The position numbers were made by a program, and so were the translations under genes. Positions 1 through 11,705 of a stretch of DNA of 64,000 nt are shown piece by piece. Origin of the DNA: Heligmosomoides polygyrus polygyrus. Its lineage: Eukaryota; Nematoda; Chromadorea; Rhabditida; Heligmosomidae. The notes below the pieces were generated by a model. The model saw nothing but the letters and a program-made list of their open reading frames with translations, had not been told where the DNA came from and ran no database searches. Each line of letters starts with the position of its first letter. The stretch's first letter is position 1. Where the stretch lies: assembly GCA_947396885.1 (NCBI GenBank), contig OX377206.1:51939631-52003630 (forward strand), given 5' to 3'.

Positions 1-179
1 CTCGGATTTTCAAAGAAGACCATGATGTGAGGTCACATGTGGTTAAAACGAGAAAGTCTGTGGATCCCGGAAATTGACCTAAACGGCATCAATACACTCT
101 TTCTCTCATCTTTGCCTGTCATCTGGAAATCAGAGGTCTGCTGGAGGTTCTCTAAAACCTAACACCAACAAAGTCGCCG

Positions 180-603
180 ATGCTCGAGTGGTCCACTTGC
201 TCACGCTGAAGTGTAGTCCACCTTTAGATAAGCAGCCTTCATGGGAATAACACCAACCTGACCGAACGGATGGCTAGCATACCCAAGGACTTCGAAGCAC
301 GTCAACTTGAAGTTAATGAAGGCGAACGGCTGGAAGTGGTGAAAAACCAGAAGAAGGTTGGGATCCGCAAAATGAACTGATAGACGTGGAAAGGCTGACA
401 AGCAGTGATCATATGATAACATTTTCGGCTGGAACTCTTGTTTCAGAGGAAAGGAAACGTCTTCAGTTGGATTTCGCCTATGGAGCCGACCTCATTTGTC
501 CATATATGGAAGCAAACTGTGAGGAGCCAGTAGCCTTTATGCGCTGCTCGTATTGTGACCAGTGCTTATGTTCCATGCACTTTGTGTCTGTGTATCACTG
601 ATG
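180..603 (+). pseudogene. acidic Cys/His-rich protein of the tRNA-armed element, frameshifted copy
   Basis: The reading is homologous to 36285-36560 (N-terminal part) and to 58835-58925 (C-terminal part). The N-terminal half (about 200-385) is out of frame with the rest. The frame open from 386 reads through SSDHMITFSAGTLVSEER, then RLQLDFAYGADLICPYMEAN, then a cluster CEEPVAFMRCSYCDQCLC followed by HF and a final YH before a stop at 601. The Cys/His spacing suggests a small zinc-binding module. It is the only copy here that keeps the whole Cys/His end in sense orientation. The last residues are encoded by sequence that belongs to the right inverted arm. Function is unknown; I do not recognise the family. 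Confidence 0.5.
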
Positions 604-804
604 TTAAGCGTTCATTCATCGTTATGTTGAACAGCTTTCCAATTGAGTTTTGGTTAAAAAACCGGACAGTAATAAACAAGTGGCAACAAAGTTGCTCTTA
701 CGGCATACATCTGGAAACACTGCACAGCAAACATCTAAAATGGTGCAGATGTCAGAATCGCTCAAATCAAACAATAAGTTGGAATGCAAAGATGCAGCAG
801 CGCA

Positions 805-867
805 GAAAGTAGAACCCTCTACCTCCCTCTCATGGAGCAACGTCGCTATCCATTGCGCTACGAGCCG
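805..867 (-). other. tRNA-Arg-like sequence in right arm of copy A
   Basis: On the minus strand the block reads like the first two thirds of a tRNA-Arg: a box-A-like TAGCGCAATGGATAGCG, then a B-box position reading GGTTCTACTTT, which is degenerate relative to GGTTCGANTCC. No acceptor stem can be paired, so it is not a functional tRNA gene. Equivalent blocks occur at the same place in the arms of the other copies. Confidence 0.6.
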
Positions 868-1530
868 CTTCCCGGCGGCGGCATTGCGGGCGTACAAGAC
901 TCCCGAACTCGCGAGGCGCCGATTCCACTGTAACTTCAAAGATCCTCTACTCCTCGGGCTTATCGATTTGGCAAAAAAGAAACACATTTTTATACTAATT
1001 GAGGAGTGGCGATTATTCCTATATATGGTGGAATGACTCGCTCTCTCCGTTCAGACATACGCTTCAGACCCTTCCCTTTTCAGAGCACGAGAAATTTCAT
1101 GCGGGGCGTTTCGGAATCGTTTCATTATTGTCCTTTACAAGACTTCGCTGTGCATCCCCAACTCATCATTGAGTTGGTATTGGCTCTTTGGGGTCCTAAA
1201 GCTGTTTTTTGTTTGTTCTGGAAGCGCAAAATTGCTCTGCGGAGGGCTCCCCTCCTCCCGTAGCGCTGGTGTGTTCCACTCCATTGGTGAACTAAGCTAG
1301 GCCAGATATAATGTAACTGGACATTCAGGTGCCTTGCTAATAGGGCATATAAACACTTAATTCAATGTGAGGCGCTCCAAGCTGCTTTGCGCGCTCGTGA
1401 CTTCAATTGGTCAAGGAAATAAACGCAGAGTTACTGATGTGTTCCGTTTTGAAGAGGTAGCGTGCCCCTATTATATCACTTATCCGGTTGTATCCGAATC
1501 GGATATCCGAAATCCGGCTCGGCCGAAAAT

Positions 1531-1664
1531 GGCGTTATCTGAATCATCCGAAGATCCGGGGTTTCTAAAATTGCCCTCATCTGAATCATCCGAAGATCCG
1601 GGGTTTTCGAAATTGCCATCATCTGAATCATCCGAAGATCCGGGGTTTGAAAAAATGGCCTATC
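1531..1664 (+). repeat. 42-bp minisatellite, three units (TCTGAATCATCCGAAGATCC type)
   Basis: CTGAATCATC recurs at 1539, 1581 and 1623, an exact 42-bp period. Because 42 is a multiple of three, the array stays open in one frame and encodes SESSEDPGF-type repeats, which I regard as incidental. A related 42-bp array lies at 54243-54360. Confidence 0.8.
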
Positions 1665-1794
1665 CGAATCATCCGATTGTCCGGAAAATCGGTGTCGGAT
1701 TCAATATCTACTGAGAAACGATTTTTGAAACGTGCGGACGCGCGTTGTCATGAAGGGGGATTGGACCTCTTTGATTGACCAAAGACTATTCTTC

Positions 1795-2195
1795 AATCAA
1801 GTACTGGTTCATCACTTCAATTTCGGCACACTACTTCTCCGCTGTGATAATTTCTTCAGTGTAAGAATATGTAATGGACTATACCAGCCATAGTCCACCA
1901 TACGGTCATCATGGCCTTCTTTGGATAGACTTGGTTTCGGCATTCCCTTGGGACTCTCATTCTTGTCCATCCATTGTGCAGAGCAACGACGATTGTCATA
2001 CAGGATCCACTTTTCGTGCCGTATAACGATCCTGTCAAAAAAGACTCCTTTAGATAGCGCAGCGTCAATGAAACACAGGTGTCGTGGCGTTTCGACATCT
2101 GCCCGGCGGTTAGCTCGTGCAGGATCGATTTATCCAACTTCTTTACTTTTCTGGTTGCATTTAAGTTCCGAATGATAGTGCTGCCGTCAACGCCG
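1795..2195 (-). pseudogene. mariner transposase relic
   Basis: Minus-strand translation gives LHELTAGQMSKRHDTCVSLT, and in other frames EKWILYDNRR-, SAQWMDKNES- and MMTVWWTMAGIVHY-like strings. These are the block around the first catalytic Asp of mariner transposases and the W-W motif after it. The line 1856-2137 joins the pieces across at least two frameshifts. The HTH domain and the second and third catalytic Asp are missing. No inverted terminus is visible. It is a dead fragment of a Tc1/mariner element related to the one at 51311-52589. Confidence 0.75.
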
Positions 2196-2199
2196 AAGT

Positions 2200-3535
2200 G
2201 ATAATCCCAATTTTTGTTAGCTAGAATTCCACTATGTAAGCATTACGTGACCAGAAGTACTTACATTTTTGGATAGATTTTCCAGAGCGGAATCAAATGG
2301 TTGCAATTATTTTTTGATCGGATTCCTTCAAAAGGAGTTATGGGAAAGCTGCAAAATCCCCTGTATTTTCACAATCTGATTGACAAAAAAACGATAAGAT
2401 CGGAGTGGGAGTGTATATGACCATGGGGTGTCGATTTTTCATTATTTTTTCAGTGGATGCAAGCTTGAACCCCTTGATCACACAAGAAATCGCTATAGAA
2501 AATTTTGTTTTCTATTTTATGACGATAATGATTATTATTGTGATGATTATTATTTATTTCACCTTCATATGCCATCTCCCTAACATTGAAAAGATTTGTT
2601 TTGTGAATAAACGACGAATGCATAAATACGATCCCTTATATTCATGTTGAACATCATGTCAGGGAAGCTCGACTTTTTTCTTACTGTGCAATAAACAATG
2701 CTCGAAGTTTTATGGGGTACAATCCTACTTTCTGGCGTTGTCCACTTCAGATAGAAGAATTTTCTTTCCGTGACAAGTAAAGCCTTCAACTACGATTCCG
2801 TGGAAGATCCGAAGAACACTTCAATACATCTATGTGAAGCAAACACCTAAATTGTTATCAAGATAAGCTCCCGGAGTTTAATAGCGTGTAGTTTTCGATC
2901 CGATTTCGTTCCTTTAGAAAGAAGAAAGTTGTCGTGCAATGGCACTCGGTAAAAAAAAACGACAAAAACTTGAACCTAATTAGTTCGAGAACCGCCTACT
3001 AAAAACCTTTATTTTTAACTGCCTAGCAATCAGCTTTCAAACTTCATAGAATTCAATTCCATATTCATACAACAAAGAAAGCTGTGCGCGAGTTTCCACA
3101 TTGTTAAGGACTCACGAGGAAATGACCGCTTATTAAGAATTAAGACAGATTATTTGAATTATTTCATACCAGCCGTTATAGGGGCCTATCGGCCGCACTG
3201 ATGACTTCTCAGCAGCTTTGCTTTAGCAATAACTTCTTATCACCAGTTGTAGCGCTATGTCATTGTTTCCGCAGGATGAACACCTTAATTACGTCGAATG
3301 GTCAAGTTAGAACGAGTCACTAAGAGAGGATGCTATTCTAGAGATATTGATTACTACTCAGAAAACATTGAGCCCACCGACTAAAAAGCTTCACGTAATT
3401 GCTCCGCTAATATAGTGACGGCACGCTGAAAAAATCCGACATTTTTGAATGCTATGGAATATTCAGAGAATCATCATTTTATTATAGCCGGGCAACGACA
3501 TCTTTGTAGAGACTATAAATACAAAACATTCATCA
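2200..3535. other. AT-rich intergenic or intronic DNA, no gene seen
   Basis: I see only short chance reading frames, with no recognisable protein motif, tRNA or terminal repeat. Confidence 0.5.
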
Positions 3536-3614
3536 ACTATTCTTCAGCGACCTCGATTACCCCAGGGCTGAAGTTACGGACCGCTTGAACGGCATCTACA
3601 AAAAATCGATGATT

Positions 3615-3782
<168 letters not shown>

Positions 3783-3834
3783 CTCTCTTTTATATAAATT
3801 GTAGGATAATTCACCAGTATCACCTGTGGTCCCG

Positions 3835-5195
3835 TTGATCATCGCTTTGCTCGATTGGGCGCCAACAGCGTTTCCATTCATCCTTGTCGCGTGCCAGAGT
3901 TCTCCAATTGATCCTCCTCGCTCGAGGAACACTAAGAGGGTCATATGGTTCGTTCAGGGCTTCCATGAAGAAGTCCGACCAACGCGTTGGTGGGCGTCCT
4001 GGGGTTCACTTGACATCTCGCGGAATGCAGTCGGTGACTCTCGTCAAGCGAGTGTCTGCGAAGCGCATTACGTGGCAGGCCCACCTATATTTCGGCGACT
4101 TGACCCATGGATTTCCGGAGGTGTTCTTTCACTTGTAATGTCACTCCGAGCATCGTCCTCTCGATTCCATGCTGCGCGACATTGGTCGCGCGTTCATCCT
4201 GCTTTCGTATAGCCCAGGTCTCTGAGGAGTATATTAGGACAGGAAGAACAGTGGAGTCGAATAGGTGGACACGGGATCGGGCGTTCTTCGTCTTCCTCAT
4301 GACTTCGTCAACGTTCATGAAAGCTCCCAATGCCGCTTGTTTCCTCTTGCCCAGTTCTGGATCTAGGTCGTTGGCCATATTGACTTCGTAACACAAATAC
4401 ACGTAGCTGGAGCACTCTAAGATGTTCGTTCCGTTGAGCCAGATCAGAAACTCTTCCGTTCCTTATGAATATCGTCTTCGACGGAATCAACTGCAGTTTA
4501 TCGTTCCCACATACGCGATCGAAGTCGGCCAGCATTCGCTCCCAATGACTAATGCTCGCTGATATGAGCATGATGTCGTCAAATGATGATGCAGCTGCCG
4601 GCCGTCGATATTCACCCCCATCTCTTCCCATTCTGTTCGCGCATGACGTTTTCGAGGGTGGCGCTGAAGAGCTTCGGCGATATGGTATCCCCTTGCCGAA
4701 CCCCTCTCTTCACGTCGATGACGACGTCGTTGTAGAACGGAGAGATCTTGTTCGTGAATCCGCTGGACAGCTCTCGACTCTGATGAACTGATTAGGAACT
4801 CCCTGAGTGAGCAGCGCTTCGACGACCGCTTCAGTCTCGACGGAGTCGAATGCCTTCTTCAGGTCGATGAACGTAAGACAGCTTGTACACTCGCCTTACT
4901 TCGATGAGCTTTGTAATGGTGTGTATGTGGTCCTCTCCGAAATCCTGCTTCTTCACATGGCAGTCATTCGTCCAGCGTTCTGCTGATCTTATTCAGGATG
5001 ACTCGAGTGAAGAGCTTGTAGACTACAGACAGCAGGCAGATCGGGCGATAGTTGCCAACATCGTCCACGTCTTCCTTCTTGTACAGCGAGATAGTCCTGC
5101 TGCTCTTCCACTGAGATGGAACCTTGCACTCCGATCGGTAGCGCGTGAAGAGCCGCGCTAGGGTGTTGATGAGCGTTGGCGGGAGGTTTTTAAGT
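3835..5195 (-). pseudogene. RTE-like non-LTR retrotransposon reverse transcriptase, 5'-truncated and frameshifted
   Basis: Read on the minus strand from about 5190, the product starts with a palm region (LPPTLINTLARLFTR-like, then a YRPICLLSVVYKLF-like string). It passes a degraded catalytic box FDDIMLIS near 4570, where FADD or YADD is expected, and ends with the RT C-terminal region (YEVNMANDLDPELGKRKQAA at about 4390, then VHLFDSTVLPVLIYSSETWA, the conserved Y-E-TW motif). Several frameshifts break it. The endonuclease domain is absent. It differs in sequence from the RTE group at 8.2-14.5 kb, so it represents a second lineage. Confidence 0.8.
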
Positions 5196-5199
5196 GGGA

Positions 5200-6225
5200 T
5201 AATTTAGACATATAAAATCCGCCTTAAAATCTAAAAGAAAAATGACAACTCTTAGAAAAATGAGGCGCATTACGGCCCTACTTCGATTTTCCTACCTTAA
5301 ACTTCACCCTGGTATCGTATGGGTTACGGTGGAATCGCAATTCGAAATGTGTGAGGTTCATATCGTACGTGGATCTGGGAAGGAGCTTTAGTGAAGAGGT
5401 ATTTGTTTCATGCTTTTCGATTGGAAACGCGGAGCTTCCAATGTGGACCTCGATCGATGGAACAACCCTGACTTCTCGTTTCTCGCTAGAATTGCTCCCT
5501 AGCGTTTTCGAGACGAGCGCTCGAAGGATGATAGTTTTTGTTTAGTCAATGTGTCATGGATCTTATCGACCAACGGAATCTAACGCCAGAAGTCAGAATT
5601 AAGCATGTGTTAGGGGTGTTGTCTTCATCTTAAACTGCCTAGACGAAAGCCTGTGGAAGACAGTTTCATCTCTCCCAACGCGGACGCTCTCTATGCTTAG
5701 TGTGTTTAAGAAAGTTTGGTTGAAGAGCAGAACAGAGCTGAAGCGCCACCGTACCCTTCTTTCTTGACTACGTGTGTAGGTGTTCCATAGATCTTCATGC
5801 GTGTTTGGGGTCTACGTAGACTGACAGACCAGGCTCTCGCACTCGTTATTCATCGAGAACTAAACCATGCCGGGTGTTGTTATTGCAATTCATGACCTTA
5901 CTAAGAAGGATAGATGGAGCCGTATTCGCTTTGGAAAATTCCTTGTCTCATACTGAATTGGAACCCAATTTGCTTCTTTCGTGATCCACTTAACTAAGCT
6001 CCTTCCAAAGCATCCATTTGGATGTTGCCTGCCAACCTTCTTGCAGTAGCATCAGTTTTTACATCAATTTCCGACTAAATACAGGGGCCGCAAAAAGTAC
6101 GTGCACGAATTTTCGGCCTCGGATTTATACAAATTTTGCAGCGCTGAGCGCTGGGTTGACCACTATTCTATAACACGAATTATCTCGTATCTTCATTGTA
6201 GCATTCAGCTTCTGCCGTCCTTTTG
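5200..6225. other. no gene recognised
   Basis: No convincing coding region. At about 6084-6110 the string GGGGCCGCAAAAAGTACGTG resembles a terminal repeat of a Tc1/mariner element, but no partner end was found. Confidence 0.35.
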
Positions 6226-6227
6226 TT

Positions 6228-6374
6228 AAGGCCCAAACACACTTCTGCGGCAACGCCGCTTGCCGCTATGGTTGTGGATAGGGCAGAGACGCCGCCGGCG
6301 GCGAGCTCTGCGTCCCTGCCCTAGGGTTGAGGATTGGGCCCCTGCGTAGCCGTAGAAGTGTGTGGGGACCTTTA
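6228..6374. mobile_element. GC-rich inverted-repeat MITE, copy 1
   Basis: The left end is AAGGCCCAAACACACTTCTG and the right end is AGAAGTGTGTGGGGACCTTT, which are reverse complements with a few changes. The interior contains GCCGCTATGGTTGTGGATAG and a GCCGCCGGCGGC core. Homologous copies lie at 42347-42494 and 55995-56106. It is non-coding and about 147 bp, typical of a MITE. Confidence 0.85.
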
Positions 6375-7449
6375 CGCAGTGTCGGCGCAGTGCAAGCGTT
6401 GTTGTGAGCACTACTTCCCCTTATTTACTCTTACTTTTCCTCTTTTCATTTATAGGGTTTGCCACTTTTGCGCGATCACCATTAGGGAAAACGTTGAATA
6501 CAGAAGTTGGTTGCCCGACGTTTATGACACGTCTTCAGAACACAGAGGCTCGTGCTCTCGTCTGTGATTAGGGAAAAAGAACAAGCTATCATTCCGTGTG
6601 CATCCACGCCTAGGAGGGAGTGCATCCCACCAACCAGCATTGCGCCGCAGTTGATAGTCCTCATGCTAACGCAGCGCGACTTTTCCCATTACTCATCAAA
6701 GCCTGTGCTGCAAAAAGCGTTCTCTAAAGCTCCTTAAGTGTTCAGAAAAACATTCCATCGTCGTATGCTTACGGCACCTCGATGCTTCTTCCGACTGCCC
6801 TAGAAAATGAAGACCACATCCTCCTTGATCTTCTAGAAATTGATGTTAAAAACCTGGTGAAGCCACAACAGGTCTCATTTGCAATAGTAATCGCTTGTCC
6901 ATGCTTTCCTGCCAACGAAAAGACAGCTAGATGGAGAGAGATTGCTAAAGGAGCAATATGTTTCCAAAGCGCCACGCGCTTTCGTGGCATTGTGACATTA
7001 CTGTCTGATGGAATGCTTTTAACATCTACGGATTTCCAGTGTTCGAAATGATCGTCAACATTGAGTAGCATCAATGGAAGCTCATCTGTCAGCGGTAGGG
7101 CTAAAATAATCTTGTTATACCTGCAGAATCAACGTTTAAGCATTAACACAGAGCTCCATGTGTTTAAGTCTAAAATAACTGGACAGCTTCCCCAAAGAAC
7201 CCGAGCATCCGAGAATAATTAACCACATTGCTTCCAGTAGAATCAGGTGCAAATCTATATGTAAATTATTTATAATCTCTCAGTACTTTAACAGTTTTAT
7301 ACTCCATGCCACAACAATCGAATAGAAGTAGATATAACCAGGTGCATATCTGTATCTAAAATCACTCAAAATTTTGTAATTACTCAACAGCATAACCTCA
7401 ATATTACAGCAATCACAACTGCAGAAGACAATAACAGCCAAAATAATGA
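6375..7449. other. no gene recognised
   Basis: An 89-residue plus-strand frame at 6782-7051 (LLPTALENEDHILLDLLEID at its start) lacks any family signature I know. It is overlapped by an equally long antisense frame. I see no splice-bounded exon that I can defend. Confidence 0.35.
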
Positions 7450-7453
7450 CAAC

Positions 7454-7905
7454 TGTAGGCCGGGTAACGCGTAGTTTATAGTTTCGCTGAGCTAAGTACC
7501 GCTGAGTCCTCGATTCGTCGGATTGAACAGAAGTCGGATTTAACAAATATTTTATTTAGAACGCAATAGAACGACAAAACACAACAAAGTGGAACCCTGG
7601 CGTAGGGTTCTCAGGCGGCGGGCCAGTGGACGGGGTGTCTCCGGCGCGGGGGCCTAGCAGAACGTGTTCGAGACGGCAAGCGGGTCCTCGAATAGGCAGA
7701 TTAGTCCGCCTGGCAGAAGGAGTAAGAGGCTATCCCTACAACAACCTCTCGCTATTTATGTGCAAACTTTGGCGTCCAGATCTTCTTGCTCTAGGTCGTG
7801 GGGGTGGGCAAGACGCAGATCGGCGTGGTCTCCTTTGACTTATCTAGACCATCCTGCGCTTGAGGGGTACCCTTTCCCTTGGCCCGCCTTCTTTATGTTC
7901 CGACA
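7454..7905 (-). mobile_element. solo LTR with 4-bp target-site duplication
   Basis: On the minus strand the element begins TGTCGGAACATAAAGAAGG and ends CCCGGCCTACA, so it has TG...CA termini. The plus-strand flanks CAAC (7450-7453) and CAAC (7906-7909) are identical, giving a 4-bp target duplication as in Gypsy or BEL elements. Minus-strand signals are a TATA-like CATAAATAG near 7755 and an AATAAA polyadenylation signal near 7550, in the right order for U3-R-U5. No primer-binding site, gag or pol follows, so it is a solo LTR left by recombination. The superfamily cannot be decided from the LTR alone. Confidence 0.8.
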
Positions 7906-8254
7906 CAACAATAACATTAACCATGCCTTGTATCGCCATATCTTCATGCAGATTTACCGTTTTCAAAAAGGACAGCACCCATTAACCTTTTTGCGATTCT
8001 AATCATTATCTTTAAATCACTCAATGTAGCGTTGCTGAAGAGTAGGTCTTGCTTCATCGAAACTCTCTTAGATGATGTTAAGGAACAGGCTTCCAAGTTT
8101 AAAGGCGAAACGTTCCGGAGCACATAATACCCACCGTAGGCTGTAAAGTGTCACACTTTTTTTCTTGTTCTTCTTTAGAGTCTGTCTCGTTTTGCAGCGT
8201 AGGTCCGCTCTGCTATTCTGGTGTCATGACGTCACCTCTCTCTCTATCCAGCGC

Positions 8255-10905
8255 TAGATTAAGGTGAACGTCATCAACCTTCAAGTACATATGAAAGGTT
8301 TTGGACCAGCGCTGCTTCGGGCGCCCTCTAGGCCGCTTTCCTATACCCTATCTTGCGGACGCTGTCTTCCTTTCCACGCAGAAGGTGGCCGTGCCATCGT
8401 AAGCGAGCTTCTCGCATTTTGTCAGCTATCGGCGCGACACCGAACTTCTGCCGAATGACATCGTTTCGGATGCGGTGCATGCGCGTGACTCCAGCCGTCC
8501 AGCGCAGAATATTCGTCTCCATGACACTGACGGGCGTTTCAGCTTCCTTATTCGCAGCCCAACACTCAGCGCCGTACTTTGCTACTGGCCGGACGACGAT
8601 TCCATAGATTTGTGACGACCGAAGGGCGTGGAAGCTTGATGCCGTTAACCTTGATGGAGCTGGACCCATTAACGTCCGTCGTACGTACTCGGTCTCCTTC
8701 ACGTTCAATCTGAGTGCAAACCGCTCCAAGCGATCACACCGAGCTTGCACCTTGCTCGAGTACACCTTTATTATATCTTCGCAAGCGAGCATTACGTCGT
8801 CGGCATAAACAAACGACCAACGGACGGGATTCTGAAGGTGTCGTATGATGGCGCCCATGACGACAACAAAGGGGAGCGGGGAAAGTGCAGAACCCTGGTG
8901 TACCCCGACAGAGATGGGGAACTCCATCGATGTTACAGCTGCAGCTTGAACTTGACTTTTTAGGCAGGAGTAGAGAATTCGCATCACTCTGTGAGCTCTT
9001 CAGGAACTCCGTGTTATCGCAAGGCGTACCGTATTACTTCACGCGATACGCGGTCAAAGGCCTTCTCCAAGTCGAGGAAGGCGATACGCACTGGCTTCTG
9101 ATTCTCGCGGTGCTTCTCTAACAGGGCCATGAAGCCGCACTGATTGCTGGAAAGCTGGACGATGTCACGAATTCGTCCATCAATTCGCGAATCGGACGGT
9201 AACTGGAGCAGTCTGCAGTACTGCTCTTCTTCTTCCAAATGCTCGTGCCCTAGCGCCAACACTCAGGTACTTTCTTCTCCGCTACAACTTGATTAGAGAA
9301 CTTCGAGAACCGCTCAGGAGGGGTCTTCGACTTCCACAAATCAGCCACCACGTCGTCGGGTCCAGTTGCTTTACCTGGCATCACCTGCTTCAAACTGCCG
9401 CTTCAATCTTCTCCAAGCTGATCTTCTGGAGGGGTCGTGGGTTGGAGCCGTTGAGGGATGGCTGAATGAGGAAATTCTACCGTAGAGATTCTCCCAAAGT
9501 AATTGCGCCATCGCTTCAACGCCTTCTTGCGGTCCATAGGAAGATGGCTGTTCTCAACTTTGGTTCTGAAAAGCTTCTCAATATCCTCTGCCTGCCGATA
9601 GCGATTCTCGGCAAGTCGGTACAAATGCTGCTCACAATCGCGTCATTCGAGGTTTTTGTAGACATCGTCATAAGGAGTGGCTTTTGCAAAAGCCACAGCC
9701 TTTTTGGGAGCCTCTTTCACTTTGTGGTACTTTTGCCAGCTATTGGCTGACCAGTCTCCGAAAAACGCATGATAAAGCACTTTCTTTCTCAAACTTTTTC
9801 TTTCACATCGCCTGTCCACATCCATATCTGCTTGTCGATCTTTCGTCGTCCAGGCTTTGTAATGATAAGTTCTGATCTCGCAGGTTGAAGTATCGCCTCG
9901 GTAGCCTTTATCTTATTTTTATCTTATGTTTCATCGACAGCTGAGACTGTCGGTAACCGTACGTGAGAAATCACAGCTGCGTCATCCTCTTTCATTCCAC
10001 CACTTTATTCTCGGTGCACCGCATCGATCGACCTGCTTCTACCTCGAAGGGGCGATCTTTAAAGTGCAGATCAGCGGACGATGCTGAGGGGCGACTGTCT
10101 TATACGGCACGACCTTCGCTTCTGTGATGAGACTTCGGTCACTATCCTCCACAAGGACAAATTCTATCTGAGTCTTGTTCACAGTATAGAACGAAATTAG
10201 GTGCGAGTTGCGTTTAGGAAATGCGGTGTTCAATAGGGTGAGGTTATGGGGTTCCGCATACTCAAGGATACGCTCACCATCTGCGTTACGCGACGCGTAA
10301 CCGAATCCACCATGACGACTGTACTGTATTCGTCGCGCCCACGTGCCCATTAAGGTCGCCAACGACAATGAATGATGGCGTCTCTAAACGGTACCTCTGC
10401 CGTCTTCGCATCAACCAGGCTTCAAAACTCATCCTTGTCTTGCTCTGAGCAGCCAGTCTGCGTAGCATACGCAGAGAAAACGTGATAGAGTCGCTCCTTA
10501 GCGGCGACAACGATCTTCATCAATCGATCGTCCAAATGCTCGGGGCTTACAATCTAGTCACGAAATCGTTCGAAGACGATTATTCCGACACCACTGATGC
10601 TCCTGGGACTTCCAAATAGAACTGCCTTAAAGCCATGTCCTATGTACTGTGACTTGCGGCAGGACCACCTCGGCTCCTGTACCGCACAAAAAAAAAACCA
10701 ACTCTTCTACGCTCCAGTGCTTCTATCAACTCGCACGAGCGGCCCGTTAACGTACCCACATTCAGCGTTGCCACGCGGGTCCTGCTTACGTTACAGGACT
10801 TTCGGACTAGCTCAGTTGCCCCCCGATGTCGTCCCCGTATCAGGGACCCTCGCATATTTCTCACACTCGCCGGGCTTTGCGAGGGCGTGTCAACTCCCGC
10901 GGACG
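8255..10905 (-). pseudogene. RTE-type retrotransposon (endonuclease plus reverse transcriptase), minus strand, nearly full length but broken
   Basis: Reading 10905 to 8255 on the minus strand gives the order expected of RTE elements. The endonuclease start VATLNVGTLTGRSCELIEAL is at about 10780. Next come FIVVGDLNGHVGA near 10380 and FGYASRNADGERILEYAE to QHRPLICTLK (10300-10050). Then a linker (KALKRWRNYFGRIST), the RT palm (PVRIAFLDLEKAFDRVSRE at about 9080), VHQGSALSPLPFVVVMGAI, the catalytic FVYADDVMLACED (about 8800), and the C-terminal SVMETNILRWTAGVTRMHRI and LRWHGHLLRGKEDS. Frameshifts and stops break it at least six times. The YADD box is intact, but the element as a whole cannot encode one protein. 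The closest relatives in the window are 11707-14515 and 44120-45040. Confidence 0.9.
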
Positions 10906-10909
10906 CCGT

Positions 10910-11485
10910 AGCACTATCTCAAAAACTTGAACTGTCATACATCATGTGATATGGCATGGATCTTCGTAGGCCGGCCTGTCACTAGGGCATGTCGCCTGCA
11001 ATCGAGTGTCCGTGATTAGCTTAGCTTGCACAGCGAACCACTTCCAGTGGCACTACATGGAGGAACGGATGTCGCCACCTGTAAAGTGTCACTCCTTAAG
11101 ACAGGCGTTTGAAAGGGAAAAGGAGGCAATGAAGTATGAATATATTTTTAGCAGTGGCATGTCATCTATAAAAGGGTTGGTTATTCGAGTATTATTCGAA
11201 TTTTGAATACGATTGGGGAGACGTGACCGCTGCGAGTATATCCTAAAGATGCTTTTTGGAAACTATGTCGAGTCCTGCGGCGTTTAAGGTCGCATACTAT
11301 TAACAGAGTTAACGCCAGGAAAACGTACTGAGCATCATCCACCGCTCGCTTTGATTTGTAGAAACCTTTCCATGTTAAATCTGTTCACGCTTTGATTGTC
11401 ATTTATGTCACTGGATAGGCAAACAGGATATATGTACTGCCCGAGCGGCAAATCGAGCATTCCATCACTCTAGAGTGGATGAGTG
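10910..11485. other. no gene recognised
   Basis: Low-complexity AT-rich DNA between two RTE relics; only short frames without motifs. Confidence 0.35.
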
Positions 11486-11490
11486 GGTAT

Positions 11491-11705
11491 TATAGTTGTG
11501 CCCGAATTACCTATTCGAATAAACATTCGAATAATTTTTACTCGAATTCCAATATTTGAATTCGAATATTCAAGAAATTTCATTTTTCGAATGTATTCGA
11601 ATTCGAATGTTCAAAAAATCGCCTTTTTAAATTACGTTCGAAATCGAATTTGTGACCATTCGAAACCATTCGAATATTCGAAAAAAATTTCGAGAGCACA
11701 ACTAT
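11491..11705. mobile_element. TTCGAA-rich short inverted-repeat element
   Basis: The ends are TATAGTTGTGC at 11491 and GCACAACTATA at 11695-11705, perfect reverse complements. The interior is packed with ATTCGAAT and TTCGAATATTC words. The outermost TA on each side could be a TA target duplication, as in Tc1/mariner-type MITEs. It is non-coding. It sits directly against the 5' side of the RTE relic starting at 11707. Confidence 0.7.

Larger units (their letters stand above)
1..1080 (+). mobile_element. tRNA-armed inverted-repeat element, copy A (left arm outside window)
   Basis: This stretch aligns by eye with 36111-37061 and 58630-59453. It holds an interior coding piece (about 180-603) followed by a right arm that ends with CAGACATACGCTTCAGACCC and CTTCCCTT near 1080. 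The left arm must lie before base 1. The right arm contains a minus-strand tRNA-like block at 805-867. The interior opens with the same untranslated stretch as the other copies (ending CCTAACACCAACA). The element family is not one I can name; structure is read directly from the repeat copies, and the role as a mobile element is inferred from dispersed copies with common ends. Confidence 0.75.

Noticed and set aside
1367..1714. 115-residue frame with SESSEDPGF repeats
   Set aside because: The repeats come from a 42-bp minisatellite found elsewhere in non-coding context; the flanking residues show no domain.
2405..2650. 81-residue plus frame with a hydrophobic stretch
   Set aside because: AT-rich DNA naturally yields Ile/Phe-rich frames; there is no other support.
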